This document shows positions 38,069 to 46,647 of a stretch of 64,000 bases of DNA, piece by piece; positions within the stretch are counted from its first letter, which is position 1, and each line of letters starts with the position of its first letter. The stretch comes from Streptococcaceae bacterium AF54-32pH5A. GTDB taxonomy: Bacteria; Bacillota; Bacilli; Lactobacillales; Streptococcaceae. The stretch lies in assembly GCA_027682205.1 (NCBI GenBank), contig JAQDAD010000001.1, positions 992,001-1,056,000 on the forward strand. Direction: 5' to 3'. A model generated the notes under the pieces. The model worked only from the letters and a program-made list of their open reading frames with translations. It searched no databases and was not told the origin of the DNA. A program made the position numbers and the translations under genes.

Positions 38069-40618
38069 ATGAAAAAACAAACTATTATTGTTGGGGCCGC
38101 AATCCTAGCTGCAACCACTGGAACGACTGTATTCGCAGAGGAAGCTGAACCAACTTCTGTAGCACAACCTACTAAAGCAACTGAAGTAGCTCCAACAGCA
38201 GAAAATGCTACTCCTATTCAGAAAGCAGAAAAAGAAGTTGCGAAAACTTCAAAAGATATAACTAACGCTGAAATTTCTGCAAAAGAAACTTTCGATAAAG
38301 AAACTCAAGCTAAATCTGATTACAACAAAGCAACAGATGAAGTCAACTCTGCTCAAGATTCAGTTAATAAAACTAACGAAAAATTAAAAAATGCTGAAGC
38401 TACTTTAGCTAAAGATAAAGAACAAATTCCAAAATTAGCAAAAGAATTACAATCTAATAAAGACGACGTAACTAATACAGAAAATGAAATCTCTAACAAA
38501 GAGAATGAATTGACTCCTGCTAAAGAAAAACAAAAAAATGAAGAAGCTAAAATTCAGCCACAAGTTGATGCTTTAAATGCAGCTACTTCTGCTAAAAACT
38601 CTGCTCAAGATAAAGTAAATTCTATCAAGAAAGATTTGAAAAACAATCAAGCAAACGAAACTGCTTTAACTAAAGATGTTCAAGGTTTAACTTCGGCTAA
38701 ACAAGAAGCTGATAAAAATGTAACGAACACAAATAAAGCATTACAAGACGCCAAAAAAGCTGATAAAACTCGTGCTGATAATATTGCTTCACAAAAAACA
38801 GTGGTAGCAAAAGACCAAACAAATAAAGATAATGCTATCAAAACTGAAGAAGCGAAAAAATCTGAAAAAGAAAAATTGGCCAACGAGTTAACTTCGGCTA
38901 AGAAATCTTTAGCAGATAATGTGGAAATTCCAGTAACAGATGCTTATATTTCTGCTCTTAAAGCTTATAAACAAAATAAAACAACTGCTAATAGTGATGC
39001 TGTAAATAAAATTGCTCAAGAAATTCTAAAATCAAAAGAAATTCAACAAGCTATGGAATTGCTTAAAGAAAGTGATACTCGTGCTGTTGACCCTGCTAAT
39101 CTTACAACAGAACAACTAAAAGAATTGAATGTCCGTATGGCTCAATTTATTGAAGATGTACGTACTAAATTTGGTACATTCTCTCCAACTATGGTTCGTG
39201 TAAGTGAAGAATCAGTTAACTTGTCAAAACTTATCGGTGAAACATATAAAAATGCTATTCGTAAAGCCAAAAACACAACTTCTCCTACTGTATGGGATGC
39301 AGCTGAAGTAGGTCATTTGAAGAGTAATGAAACTATTGGAGCTAACTTAACAAAAGCTGGTTATAACACTACAGCTGTTCCAGTACGTATGGAAACACTT
39401 GCTTATTCACCTGAAACAAATATGACAACAATGGGTGAATTAAAAGCAGAAATCTACAACAGTATGATTCGCTGGATGTATGATGATGAATTAAGTGATT
39501 GGGGCCATGCTCTTATCCAATCTGGTTTGGTTTGGAATTACAAGAAAACAGAATTACAAACTTTCGTGGTTCAAGACGGAAGCTATGTAATGATTGGTGC
39601 TGATGAAACAAGCTTGAAAGAACAAGATAGTAAATTAAAAACTAAAGAGTATGACATTCCAGCAACTGATTACAGCAAAACGGTTACTCGTGTAAATTCT
39701 CTTGACAAACTAATTGAAACAAACAAAGCCGAATTGGTTCAAGTTACTAAGAATGTTAAATCAACGACTGATAAGCTTGATGCTTCAACAAAAGAATTGA
39801 AACGTTTAGAAGCAATTGAAATTCAAACTCCTAAAGCACAAACTGCTTACGACAGTGCTGTTGCTAAACAAACTCAATTAGCAAACCAATTAACAGAAAA
39901 GAATAACAATCTTACTGCTGTTCAAAACAAAAGCAAAGAATTAAATATTGCTCTACCTAAAGCTGAATCTGATTTAACTAAAGCAACTGAAACTTACAAC
40001 AAAGCGAAAGCTGAATATGATAAAGTAAGTGCTGATGTAGAAATTGCTAAAGCCGAAGTTAAACGAATTGAGGCTCAATTGAAAGCACTTAATGCTAAAT
40101 TGACAGAAGCAAAAAATAAAGTTACTAACACTGAAAAATCTATTGCTGAAAACAACAAAGAAATTGAAACATTAACAAATTCTATTAAAGAATTAAAAGA
40201 ACAACTTAAAGGTCAAGAAACTATTCTTGAAGAAAAAGTAAAAGTTCAAAAAGAAAAAGAAGAGATCTACTCGAAGGCTAAAGGAGCTGCTGATGTAGAA
40301 CGTGCTAAAATCAATGAACTTAAATCTAAACATGAAGCTGCGGTTACTTATTTAGAATCATTGAAATCAGAAAAAGCTCGTGAAGTACAAAAACAAAGAA
40401 AACTTGAAAAATACAATAGAATGTTCGATAAAGTATTGTACGGAACAAATACTACAGCTAATCAAAATTCTAATCACACTCTACCAACAACTAACTCTTC
40501 TAATGAATCAGTATTACCAAATACTGGTTCAGTTGAACAATCATTCATGACATATTCAGCACTTATAAGTTTAGCTACTGCAGGTTATGCTTTGGCAAGA
40601 AAGAAAAAAGAAGACTAA
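38069..40618 (+). CDS. LPXTG-anchored surface protein with SEC10/PgrA-like domain
   Basis: 849 aa; GAGG lies 8 nt before the ATG. A signal peptide (1-23, VFA/EE) precedes a Thr/Pro-rich stretch. A long Ala/Lys/Asn-rich coiled coil covers about 50-285. A globular domain at about 285-545 is similar to SEC10/PgrA surface-exclusion proteins (VDPANLTTEQLKEL, DELSDWGHALIQSGLVW), and a second coiled coil covers about 545-800. The sorting signal is LPNTG at 816-820, then a hydrophobic span and RKKKED. Sortase A should link it to peptidoglycan. Coiled-coil stalks of this type carry adhesive heads. Codon use is AT-richer than neighbours and it lies in a repeat-flanked block, which suggests acquisition. 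Ligand unknown. Confidence 0.87.
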   Translation: MKKQTIIVGAAILAATTGTTVFAEEAEPTSVAQPTKATEVAPTAENATPIQKAEKEVAKTSKDITNAEISAKETFDKETQAKSDYNKATDEVNSAQDSVNKTNEKLKNAEATLAKDKEQIPKLAKELQSNKDDVTNTENEISNKENELTPAKEKQKNEEAKIQPQVDALNAATSAKNSAQDKVNSIKKDLKNNQANETALTKDVQGLTSAKQEADKNVTNTNKALQDAKKADKTRADNIASQKTVVAKDQTNKDNAIKTEEAKKSEKEKLANELTSAKKSLADNVEIPVTDAYISALKAYKQNKTTANSDAVNKIAQEILKSKEIQQAMELLKESDTRAVDPANLTTEQLKELNVRMAQFIEDVRTKFGTFSPTMVRVSEESVNLSKLIGETYKNAIRKAKNTTSPTVWDAAEVGHLKSNETIGANLTKAGYNTTAVPVRMETLAYSPETNMTTMGELKAEIYNSMIRWMYDDELSDWGHALIQSGLVWNYKKTELQTFVVQDGSYVMIGADETSLKEQDSKLKTKEYDIPATDYSKTVTRVNSLDKLIETNKAELVQVTKNVKSTTDKLDASTKELKRLEAIEIQTPKAQTAYDSAVAKQTQLANQLTEKNNNLTAVQNKSKELNIALPKAESDLTKATETYNKAKAEYDKVSADVEIAKAEVKRIEAQLKALNAKLTEAKNKVTNTEKSIAENNKEIETLTNSIKELKEQLKGQETILEEKVKVQKEKEEIYSKAKGAADVERAKINELKSKHEAAVTYLESLKSEKAREVQKQRKLEKYNRMFDKVLYGTNTTANQNSNHTLPTTNSSNESVLPNTGSVEQSFMTYSALISLATAGYALARKKKED

Positions 40619-40705
40619 TCCATTCTGACAATTTAAAAAAGAGAAGACAAGTTTAGCCAATGTCATTAAGTTAAGAAATTCAAATACGATTCTGTATTGA
40701 ACTGC

Positions 40706-40750
40706 ACCCCAAAAGTTAGACAGAAAAAATCTAACTTTTGGGGTGTTTTA
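40706..40750 (+). terminator. terminator-like hairpin resembling an IS3-family end
   Basis: ACCCCAAAAGTTAGA, 9-nt loop, TCTAACTTTTGGGGT, then GTTTTATTAT. The arm resembles the terminal inverted repeats of streptococcal IS3-family elements as I remember them. It can act as terminator for the adhesin gene. Confidence 0.6.
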
Positions 40751-40761
40751 TTATACGACTA

Positions 40762-41134
40762 TTAGTCATGTTTACGTTTAAGACCGATTGCTCCTAGATC
40801 AGGAGTACTTCCCACCATAATCACACCTAACATATTTACTTCAGCACCAGTATTTGGTAATACTTTCTTAGTTGAAGTAGAGTCGGATTGTTTGGAATTT
40901 CTTTAACAGTTGCTTTGTGGTATTCTGCTTTAATGTCAGCAACTGATTTTTCATTAGTTTTTGTTACTTTTGCAATTTCTTGATTATTTTCTTCTTTTTC
41001 AGCTATTTTCTTATCAAGTGTTTCTACTTGTTTAGCTTTATCTGCATAAATTACTCCATAGTTCATTGCTAATGTTACTGCGACCACACCAAGAATGAGC
41101 CCACAAATTCCATATTGTTTGAATTTATGGCTTG
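40762..41134 (-). pseudogene. decayed LPXTG surface protein gene
   Basis: Leftward remnant. The 5' part encodes the export signal (KFKQYGICGLILGVVAVTLA) and the charged helical piece DKAKQVETLDKKIAEKEENN. The 3' part encodes KKVLPNTGAEVNMLGVIMVG to KRKHD, a complete sorting signal. The two parts are in different frames and join near 40895, where the middle of the protein has been deleted. The 5' end runs straight into the right repeat, with no start codon. It is therefore not functional. Confidence 0.8.
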
Positions 41135-41135
41135 C

Positions 41136-41352
41136 CCCGTAAGTGGTTACGAGGCCAAGCCCACTTGCTTTGCTTTTTAGAAAATAAAGAAAAGAATTCC
41201 CCAGAGAAGACCACAAGCATAACCAACTAGAACATCCTTGGGATAATGTACGCCACCTAAAACCCGTACAAGACCGAGAAAGGCTGATAAAATCAGTAAA
41301 ATCAATCCCACAGGCAGATTTGCATGGAAGCATGCCATGGAAATAATAGTCG
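41136..41352. repeat. right copy of the direct repeat of about 217 bp
   Basis: Partner of 37654-37870. Here it lies within, and just beyond, the 3' end of the intact PAP2 gene. Confidence 0.85.
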
Positions 41353-41680
41353 CTGAAAATACGTGGCGACTAGGCATAGACTGTCCCGAACTATCCTTGT
41401 CAAGTAAGGGGGCGATGTCCCAAGTTTCGTAGGGGCGTGGGTGATTGATTTTCTTACGAAACAGGGACAAGATAACAAAGCCCGAGGCAGGGACAAGCAA
41501 ATAGACCCCGACTTGCTGACCAAGTCCTAGCTGCAGGTAAGTGGTGACTAGCAAGGCCAGATAGACCATGGGCATAGCTACTGTCATCAAACGATTGAAA
41601 CTGCGTAACAGAAATAAAAGGGTGGGATGGCTAGTTAGTTTGGAGCTGATGTTCCTATACCATTTTTGATAATTTTTCAT
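41177..41680 (-). CDS. PAP2-family membrane phosphatase
   Basis: 167 aa. Five or six membrane spans carry the PAP2 signature: KKINHPRPYE (motif KX6RP), PSRHVFSATI (PSGH-type motif 2, here with Arg for Gly) and RVLGGVHYPKDVLVG (motif 3). Members dephosphorylate lipid phosphates such as phosphatidate or undecaprenyl diphosphate. Its promoter -35 lies in the loop of the upstream ABC-operon terminator. Its last third is duplicated 3.5 kb away. Confidence 0.88.
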   Translation of the reverse strand: MKNYQKWYRNISSKLTSHPTLLFLLRSFNRLMTVAMPMVYLALLVTTYLQLGLGQQVGVYLLVPASGFVILSLFRKKINHPRPYETWDIAPLLDKDSSGQSMPSRHVFSATIISMACFHANLPVGLILLILSAFLGLVRVLGGVHYPKDVLVGYACGLLWGILFFIF

Positions 41681-41732
41681 TTATTCTTCTCATTCATTAC
41701 TTTTTTGTCTCTATGTGAGGCGCTTGCCTTCT

Positions 41733-41761
41733 AGTATAGTGCAGAAAAAGAAGGCCGTCAA
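41733..41761 (-). promoter_or_regulatory. PAP2 gene promoter overlapping a terminator
   Basis: On the minus strand TTGACG (41756-41761), a 17-nt spacer and TATACT (41733-41738). TTGACG forms the loop of the terminator at 41745-41771. Confidence 0.7.
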
Positions 41762-41771
41762 GCCTTCTTTT
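41745..41771 (-). terminator. terminator of the MarR-ABC exporter operon
   Basis: AAAGAAGGC, TTGAC loop, GGCCTTCTTTTT on the minus strand, 4 bp after the exporter stop. Confidence 0.8.
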
Positions 41772-41774
41772 AGT

Positions 41775-43535
41775 TTATTCTTCTGCTTCGTCTTCTGTAA
41801 ATTGACTGTTGTACAGGTCAGCGTAGAAGCCACCTTGTTCCATCAGTTCCTCGTGATTGCCTTGTTCGATGATATTACCATCTTTCATGACAAGAATCAA
41901 ATCAGCATTTCGGATGGTTGACAAGCGGTGGGCAATGACAAAGGAAGTTCTTCCTTCCATCAAACGGTCCATAGCTTTTTGGATCAATTCCTCCGTACGG
42001 GTGTCAACAGAAGAGGTCGCTTCATCCAAAATCAAGAGCGGCGCGTCTTTCAACAAAGCACGAGCGATGGTCAAGAGTTGTTTTTGTCCGACAGACAAGG
42101 TCACTGTATCGTCCAAGACGGTATCATAGCCATCTGGCAAAGTCATAATAAAGTGATGGATTCCCACAGCCTTACTAGCTTCCATCATTCGTTCATCACT
42201 AATCCCTGTTTGATTATAGATGAGATTGTCTCGAACGGTTCCTTCAAAGAGCCAAGTATCCTGCAAGACCATTGAAAAGGCATCGTGCACTTCCGAACGC
42301 TTCATGTCCTTAGTATCCACACCATCGATACGGATACTTCCCTTATCAATCTCATAAAATTTCATCAAAAGATTGACAATGGTCGTCTTACCAGCTCCAG
42401 TCGGTCCAACAATGGCGACCTTTTGACCAGCATGAGCTGTCGCAGAGAAGTCATGGATGATGGTGCGCTCTGGTGTATAGCCAAATGACACCTGATCAAA
42501 GACCACTTCACCTTTCATATGGGTTAATTGTCTTTCCTTATGAGATTCATCCTGCATCTCTGCTTCAGCTAGAAATTCCAATACACGAGTCATGGCTGCG
42601 CTGGCTTGTTGCAAGCTGGTAATCCCTTGGGCAATTTGAGACAAGGGTTGAGAGAAGGTACGAACATAGACCATGAAGGCTACGATAATCCCGATACTGA
42701 TATGTCCCTCTAGCGCTAATGCAGCTCCAACAATGATGACTAGGACATAACTAAAGTTCCCAACAAAGATCATGGCTGGCATCATAATACCAGAGATAAA
42801 CTGAGATTTCCAGATACTGTCGTGCAAGTTATGGTTTAAACCTGCGAATGTTTCTTTCGTAGCATCAACGGCATTATAGCTCGTTACCACATTGTGTCCC
42901 GAATACATTTCCTCTACATAACCATTCACAGCTGCGAGATTATTTTGTTGGGCTTTAAAGTAACCTTGTGACTTAGCCATAATGACAGAAACGGCCACAA
43001 ATCCTAGTAAGGTTGAGACAACAGTTACCAGTGCTAAAATCCAGTTCATCCCAAACATGGTAATCAAAACAGCAATCAACAAGAAGCTAGCTGAGAGCAC
43101 TGTCCCTAGACTTTGGTTGAGAGATTGAGCTGCTGTATCCACATCATTGGTTACACGAGAAAGGGTGTCCCCTTGAGAATGACGGTCAAAGTAAGCAAGT
43201 GGCAAACGATTGATTTTTTCAGCGATTGCCGTCCGCAAGCGTTTTGAAAAATGTTGGATACTTGTTGAAAAGATATAGGCCTGTGTATAGTTAAGGATGG
43301 CGCCAAATACATATAAGACAACCAAAAATCCAGCAATACTTGAAACAGCCTCTAAATCAATTCCTGTCATCAAGCCATCTGAAATCAAGTTAGTAATTTC
43401 TTTAATCTTAGTTGGCCCATAAACGGTAATGATACTTGAAATGACTGCAGCTACAACTGCAATTAGGAGAGGGAGTTGGAGGCCTGCTAGAAAAGGTTTA
43501 TACTGTTTCCAAAAAGACATTTTCTTATTTTCCAT
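41775..43535 (-). CDS. heterodimeric ABC multidrug exporter, subunit with canonical Walker B
   Basis: 586 aa starting MENKKMSFWKQYKPFLAGLQ, with AAGGAGG 9 nt upstream; a longer reading lies inside the previous gene. Six membrane spans (about 20-310), then an ATPase with Walker A GPTGAGKTT, signature LSVGQKQLL (Val for Gly) and Walker B LLILDEATSSVD with the catalytic Glu. The partner subunit has the opposite pattern, as in heterodimeric exporters such as LmrCD, BmrCD and the streptococcal PatAB and SatAB. Likely exports drugs, perhaps fluoroquinolones or dyes; substrate inferred. Confidence 0.9.
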   Translation of the reverse strand: MENKKMSFWKQYKPFLAGLQLPLLIAVVAAVISSIITVYGPTKIKEITNLISDGLMTGIDLEAVSSIAGFLVVLYVFGAILNYTQAYIFSTSIQHFSKRLRTAIAEKINRLPLAYFDRHSQGDTLSRVTNDVDTAAQSLNQSLGTVLSASFLLIAVLITMFGMNWILALVTVVSTLLGFVAVSVIMAKSQGYFKAQQNNLAAVNGYVEEMYSGHNVVTSYNAVDATKETFAGLNHNLHDSIWKSQFISGIMMPAMIFVGNFSYVLVIIVGAALALEGHISIGIIVAFMVYVRTFSQPLSQIAQGITSLQQASAAMTRVLEFLAEAEMQDESHKERQLTHMKGEVVFDQVSFGYTPERTIIHDFSATAHAGQKVAIVGPTGAGKTTIVNLLMKFYEIDKGSIRIDGVDTKDMKRSEVHDAFSMVLQDTWLFEGTVRDNLIYNQTGISDERMMEASKAVGIHHFIMTLPDGYDTVLDDTVTLSVGQKQLLTIARALLKDAPLLILDEATSSVDTRTEELIQKAMDRLMEGRTSFVIAHRLSTIRNADLILVMKDGNIIEQGNHEELMEQGGFYADLYNSQFTEDEAEE

Positions 43536-45294
43536 GTTCCAATTCCTCCTTCGATAGTTGTGAGTAGGCAATTTCTTGGTAGACTTCGTTGGTAGCTAGA
43601 AGCTCCTTGTGGGTGCCTTGTCCCACGACTTTACCTTGATCCAAAACCAATATCAGGTCGGCATCCATGATGGTAGAAATCCGTTGCGCTACGATAAACT
43701 TGGTCATGGATTTTGTTTTCTCAGCTAGCTCTTGGCGCAAGATACGGTCTGTCTTGTAGTCCAAAGCTGAGAAAGAGTCATCGAAGATAAGAATCTCTGG
43801 CTTACGAGCCAAGGCACGTGCAATGGCCAAACGTTGTCTTTGACCTCCTGAGAAGTTGGTCCCACCTTGGGATACTTCTGAAGCAAGACCAGCTTCCTTA
43901 TCCTCGATAAAGGTTTTAGACTGGGCCAATTCCAGAGCTTGCCACATAGCAAGCTCGCTTAGAGGAGTTTCTTTGCTCTTACCAAGGTCCAAGTTCCCCT
44001 TGACATCTCCAGAGAAGAGTACAGCTTTTTGTGGAATATAGCCGACCTTATTGCGCAAATCTTCCAAATCGTAATCTTGAACATTGACTCCGTCCACTAG
44101 GATTTCTCCATCTGAAACGTCGTAAAAACGAGGCAAGAGGTTCACAAGCGTAGATTTACCAGAACCAGTCGATCCGATGAAGGCCACGGTTTGACCCGCT
44201 TCTGCTTTGAAAGTGACATGTTCTACGACTGCTTCAGAGTTTTGAGAGTAGCGGAAGGTTACATCACGGAATTCCACTTGTCCCTGAACTGAAGAATCCG
44301 CTGTCTGTGGGTGACTAGGATTTTCAATAGAAGAATGCAGATCCAATACTTGATTGATACGTCCTGCCGAAACTATGGTACGAGGAAGAACGATAAAGAG
44401 TGCCCCCATGAGAAGGAAGCCCATCACGACTTGCATAGCATAGGACATAAAGACCACCATATCACTAAAAAGTGGCAGACGTTCTGTCAAACTTGCGTCG
44501 TTGATGATATAGGCACCAATCCAGTAAATGGCTAAACTTAATCCACTCGAAATGGCCATCATGATCGGGTTCATAATCGCCATCAATCGGTTGACAAAGA
44601 GATTAAGACGTGTCACCTCATCATTGGCTGCTTCAAATTTTTCATCTTGGTAATCTTCCGCATTGTATGCACGAACAACCCGAATCCCGGTCAAACTTTC
44701 ACGAGTGATGCTATTGAGCTTATCAGTCAATTTTTGGATGACAGATTGTTTTGGAAAGGCTAGAGTCATGAGAACAGTCGTCATCAAGATATTGACAATA
44801 ACAGCCACAACCACTGCCCAGAGCCAGTATTCCGATTTCCCAAGGATTTTTCCAATGGCCCAGATGGCCATGATAGGCCCACGAGTTACTACCTGTAAGC
44901 CCATAGTAAAGAGCATCTGAATCTGCGTAATATCATTGGTCGTCCGAGTCAAAAGACTGGGGATTGAAAAACGTTTGATTTCCGTTTGCGAAAAATCTAG
45001 AACACGATTAAAAACATCACTTCGTAAGTGAGTGGTATAGGATGCTGCAATACGAGTGGCAAAGAAACCAACCATAACAGATGAGAAGAAGGCCAATAAA
45101 GACAAACCAATCATCTTCGCAGCTGGGGACCAGAGTTCACCCAATTGCGTTCCGGGCGTTCCGAGTAATTCTGTAATTTGTGAAATATAGGTCGGCACTT
45201 CTAACTCGAGATAGACCGAGAAACAAGTGAATAGAATCGTAAGAACGATCATCCCCCACTCTTTTCCTGTAATACGTTTAGCGAGTTTCTTCAT
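43525..45294 (-). CDS. heterodimeric ABC multidrug exporter, subunit with degenerate Walker B
   Basis: 589 aa. Six membrane spans (about 15-310) precede the ATPase: Walker A GSTGSGKST, canonical signature FSGGQRQRL, but Walker B ILIFDDSFSALD with Asp in place of the catalytic Glu. This makes one of the two composite ATP sites non-hydrolysing, a hallmark of heterodimeric exporters. It overlaps the next subunit by 11 bp and the MarR gene by 17 bp, so the three are translated together. Confidence 0.9.
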   Translation of the reverse strand: MKKLAKRITGKEWGMIVLTILFTCFSVYLELEVPTYISQITELLGTPGTQLGELWSPAAKMIGLSLLAFFSSVMVGFFATRIAASYTTHLRSDVFNRVLDFSQTEIKRFSIPSLLTRTTNDITQIQMLFTMGLQVVTRGPIMAIWAIGKILGKSEYWLWAVVVAVIVNILMTTVLMTLAFPKQSVIQKLTDKLNSITRESLTGIRVVRAYNAEDYQDEKFEAANDEVTRLNLFVNRLMAIMNPIMMAISSGLSLAIYWIGAYIINDASLTERLPLFSDMVVFMSYAMQVVMGFLLMGALFIVLPRTIVSAGRINQVLDLHSSIENPSHPQTADSSVQGQVEFRDVTFRYSQNSEAVVEHVTFKAEAGQTVAFIGSTGSGKSTLVNLLPRFYDVSDGEILVDGVNVQDYDLEDLRNKVGYIPQKAVLFSGDVKGNLDLGKSKETPLSELAMWQALELAQSKTFIEDKEAGLASEVSQGGTNFSGGQRQRLAIARALARKPEILIFDDSFSALDYKTDRILRQELAEKTKSMTKFIVAQRISTIMDADLILVLDQGKVVGQGTHKELLATNEVYQEIAYSQLSKEELEHGK

Positions 45295-45739
45295 CCTCTC
45301 CTCCTATCTTCTCAACATTTTCTTGCAACTGACCGAGAACCTTTTCAAAGATTTCCAAATCCGACTTTGAAACACCCTCTAGCAGACTCTGATCGATCCA
45401 ATCAAAAAACGCCTTAACTTTTTGCATCTGAGATCGTGATTTGTCGGTCAAACGAACAAATTTTGCTCGTTTATCACTTGGACTGGCCTCTAACTCGACC
45501 AAATCATTTTGTACCATACGCTTGACCAAGTTACTGGCCACAGATTTAGTAATATTGAGTTCTAGTTCAATATCCTTGATAAGCGTTAATTCTTGATCAT
45601 GCTCACGACGATCTAAAATCCGTAGGACCTGTCCTTGCGGTCCACCCATAAATTCAATGCCACATCGCTTAGCTTCTTTCTGTACCATCAGATGAACCTG
45701 GTGCCCAAAGCGTTTAAATATCAACATTGGCTTGTCCAT
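45278..45739 (-). CDS. MarR-family repressor of the ABC exporter operon
   Basis: 153 aa. A winged-helix core is visible: QGQVLRILDRREHDQELTLI, a recognition helix in NITKSVASNLVKRMVQNDLV, and the wing SPSDKRAKFVRLTDKS. MarR proteins repress their own operon until a drug or phenolic ligand binds. It is the first gene of the operon, and a perfect inverted repeat covers its transcription start. The layout is that of satR-satAB in S. suis, as I recall it. Confidence 0.9.
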   Translation of the reverse strand: MDKPMLIFKRFGHQVHLMVQKEAKRCGIEFMGGPQGQVLRILDRREHDQELTLIKDIELELNITKSVASNLVKRMVQNDLVELEASPSDKRAKFVRLTDKSRSQMQKVKAFFDWIDQSLLEGVSKSDLEIFEKVLGQLQENVEKIGGEDEETR

Positions 45740-45762
45740 GATTGCTCCTCTCCTATCTTTTA

Positions 45763-45809
45763 AATAGTTCTCACAAGAACTATTTTATCACTTCCAGAAG
45801 AAATGTCAA
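45763..45809 (-). promoter_or_regulatory. promoter and MarR operator of the exporter operon
   Basis: On the minus strand TTGACA (45804-45809), a 16-nt spacer and TAAAAT (45782-45787). The palindrome AATAGTTCT-CACA-AGAACTATT spans 45763-45784 at the expected start site. A further half site AGAACTAT lies at about 45836, near the divergent promoter. Confidence 0.75.
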
Positions 45810-45844
45810 GAAAAAAGTTTCCTTGAGAACTATCTTAGTCAGAA

Positions 45845-45873
45845 TTGACATTAGCAGATATTTTCTCTATAAT
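45845..45873 (+). promoter_or_regulatory. promoter of the 45932 gene
   Basis: TTGACA (45845-45850), a 17-nt spacer and TATAAT (45868-45873). A perfect consensus promoter. Confidence 0.85.
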
Positions 45874-45931
45874 AAGCACTAGCTACCGTGGATTGAGATC
45901 CATTCACTCGATGAAGGGAGAAAACTTTCAA

Positions 45932-46597
45932 ATGAAACCAGAAGAACAAAAAGTTTTAGGGATTTTGGCAACCATTTTTGGAGCCATCGCACTTTTAGGG
46001 TCCTGGATCCCGTTTATTAACTATCTGTCATTTTTCATCGCCATTGTCGCATTTATCTTGGGAATTATCGGCCTTATCGTCAACCTCAAAAAACGAAAAA
46101 CAATGGCCATTATCGGAACATCCCTTGCAATTGCTTCAGTTGTACTTTTCTTTACGACCCAGATACTGTACGCTAATGTCTACAAAGATTTTGTCAGAGA
46201 GTTTAACCGTTCCTATAGAGAGGCAAGTTCCTCAATGGAACGCGACTTGACAGATGATACCATCGATTCAATCCCTGAAGAGGAGGAAGAGGATTCCTTC
46301 ACTTGGACCCAAGAACAGTTCGACGCTTTAATTGAAGGTGACCTTGATAACAAAGGAAAAGGTGGTACCAATTACAAGGATATTATCAAAAAACATGGAC
46401 TACCAGATTCCGAATTTGATTCAATCATTGAGGGCTACGACACCAAGAAAATTACCTATATTGGCATTGATGATAAAATCAAGACCGTTACTCTAACCTT
46501 TGTAAAACAGGATAATGGTCAGCTCTTACTAGTTCATAAAATAGCTGTAGGTCTAGGAGAAAACCAGCAACAAAGAGATTCTGGAACCAGAATCTAA
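45932..46597 (+). CDS. membrane protein with DUF4190-like N-terminus and SmpA-like C-terminus
   Basis: 221 aa starting MKPEEQKVLGILATIFGAIA, with AGGGAG upstream; an ATG seven codons earlier is possible. Three hydrophobic spans (about 8-27, 31-52 and 60-80) precede an acidic linker (EEEEED near 115) and a soluble C-terminal domain that begins FTWTQEQFDALIEGDLDNKG. The order 'T-x-x-Q-F-D-x-L...G...Y-x-D-I...G' resembles small lipoprotein-type SmpA/OmlA repeats. Function unknown. Divergent from the MarR gene. Confidence 0.7.
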   Translation: MKPEEQKVLGILATIFGAIALLGSWIPFINYLSFFIAIVAFILGIIGLIVNLKKRKTMAIIGTSLAIASVVLFFTTQILYANVYKDFVREFNRSYREASSSMERDLTDDTIDSIPEEEEEDSFTWTQEQFDALIEGDLDNKGKGGTNYKDIIKKHGLPDSEFDSIIEGYDTKKITYIGIDDKIKTVTLTFVKQDNGQLLLVHKIAVGLGENQQQRDSGTRI

Positions 46598-46609
46598 GTT
46601 CCAATATTA

Positions 46610-46645
46610 AAAAAAACGAACAGTTAATAAAACTGTTCGTTTTTC
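46610..46645. terminator. bidirectional terminator between the 45932 gene and yebC
   Basis: AAAAACGAACAGTT, AATAA loop, AACTGTTCGTTTTT, between convergent genes. Confidence 0.85.
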
Positions 46646-46647
46646 TA

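Noticed and set aside
40836..41333. Leftward open frame of 165 codons joining the right repeat to the adhesin remnant
   Set aside because: Its first half is the PAP2 gene in the wrong frame and its last 16 codons are the sorting signal in the wrong frame. It is a chance fusion across a decayed gene.
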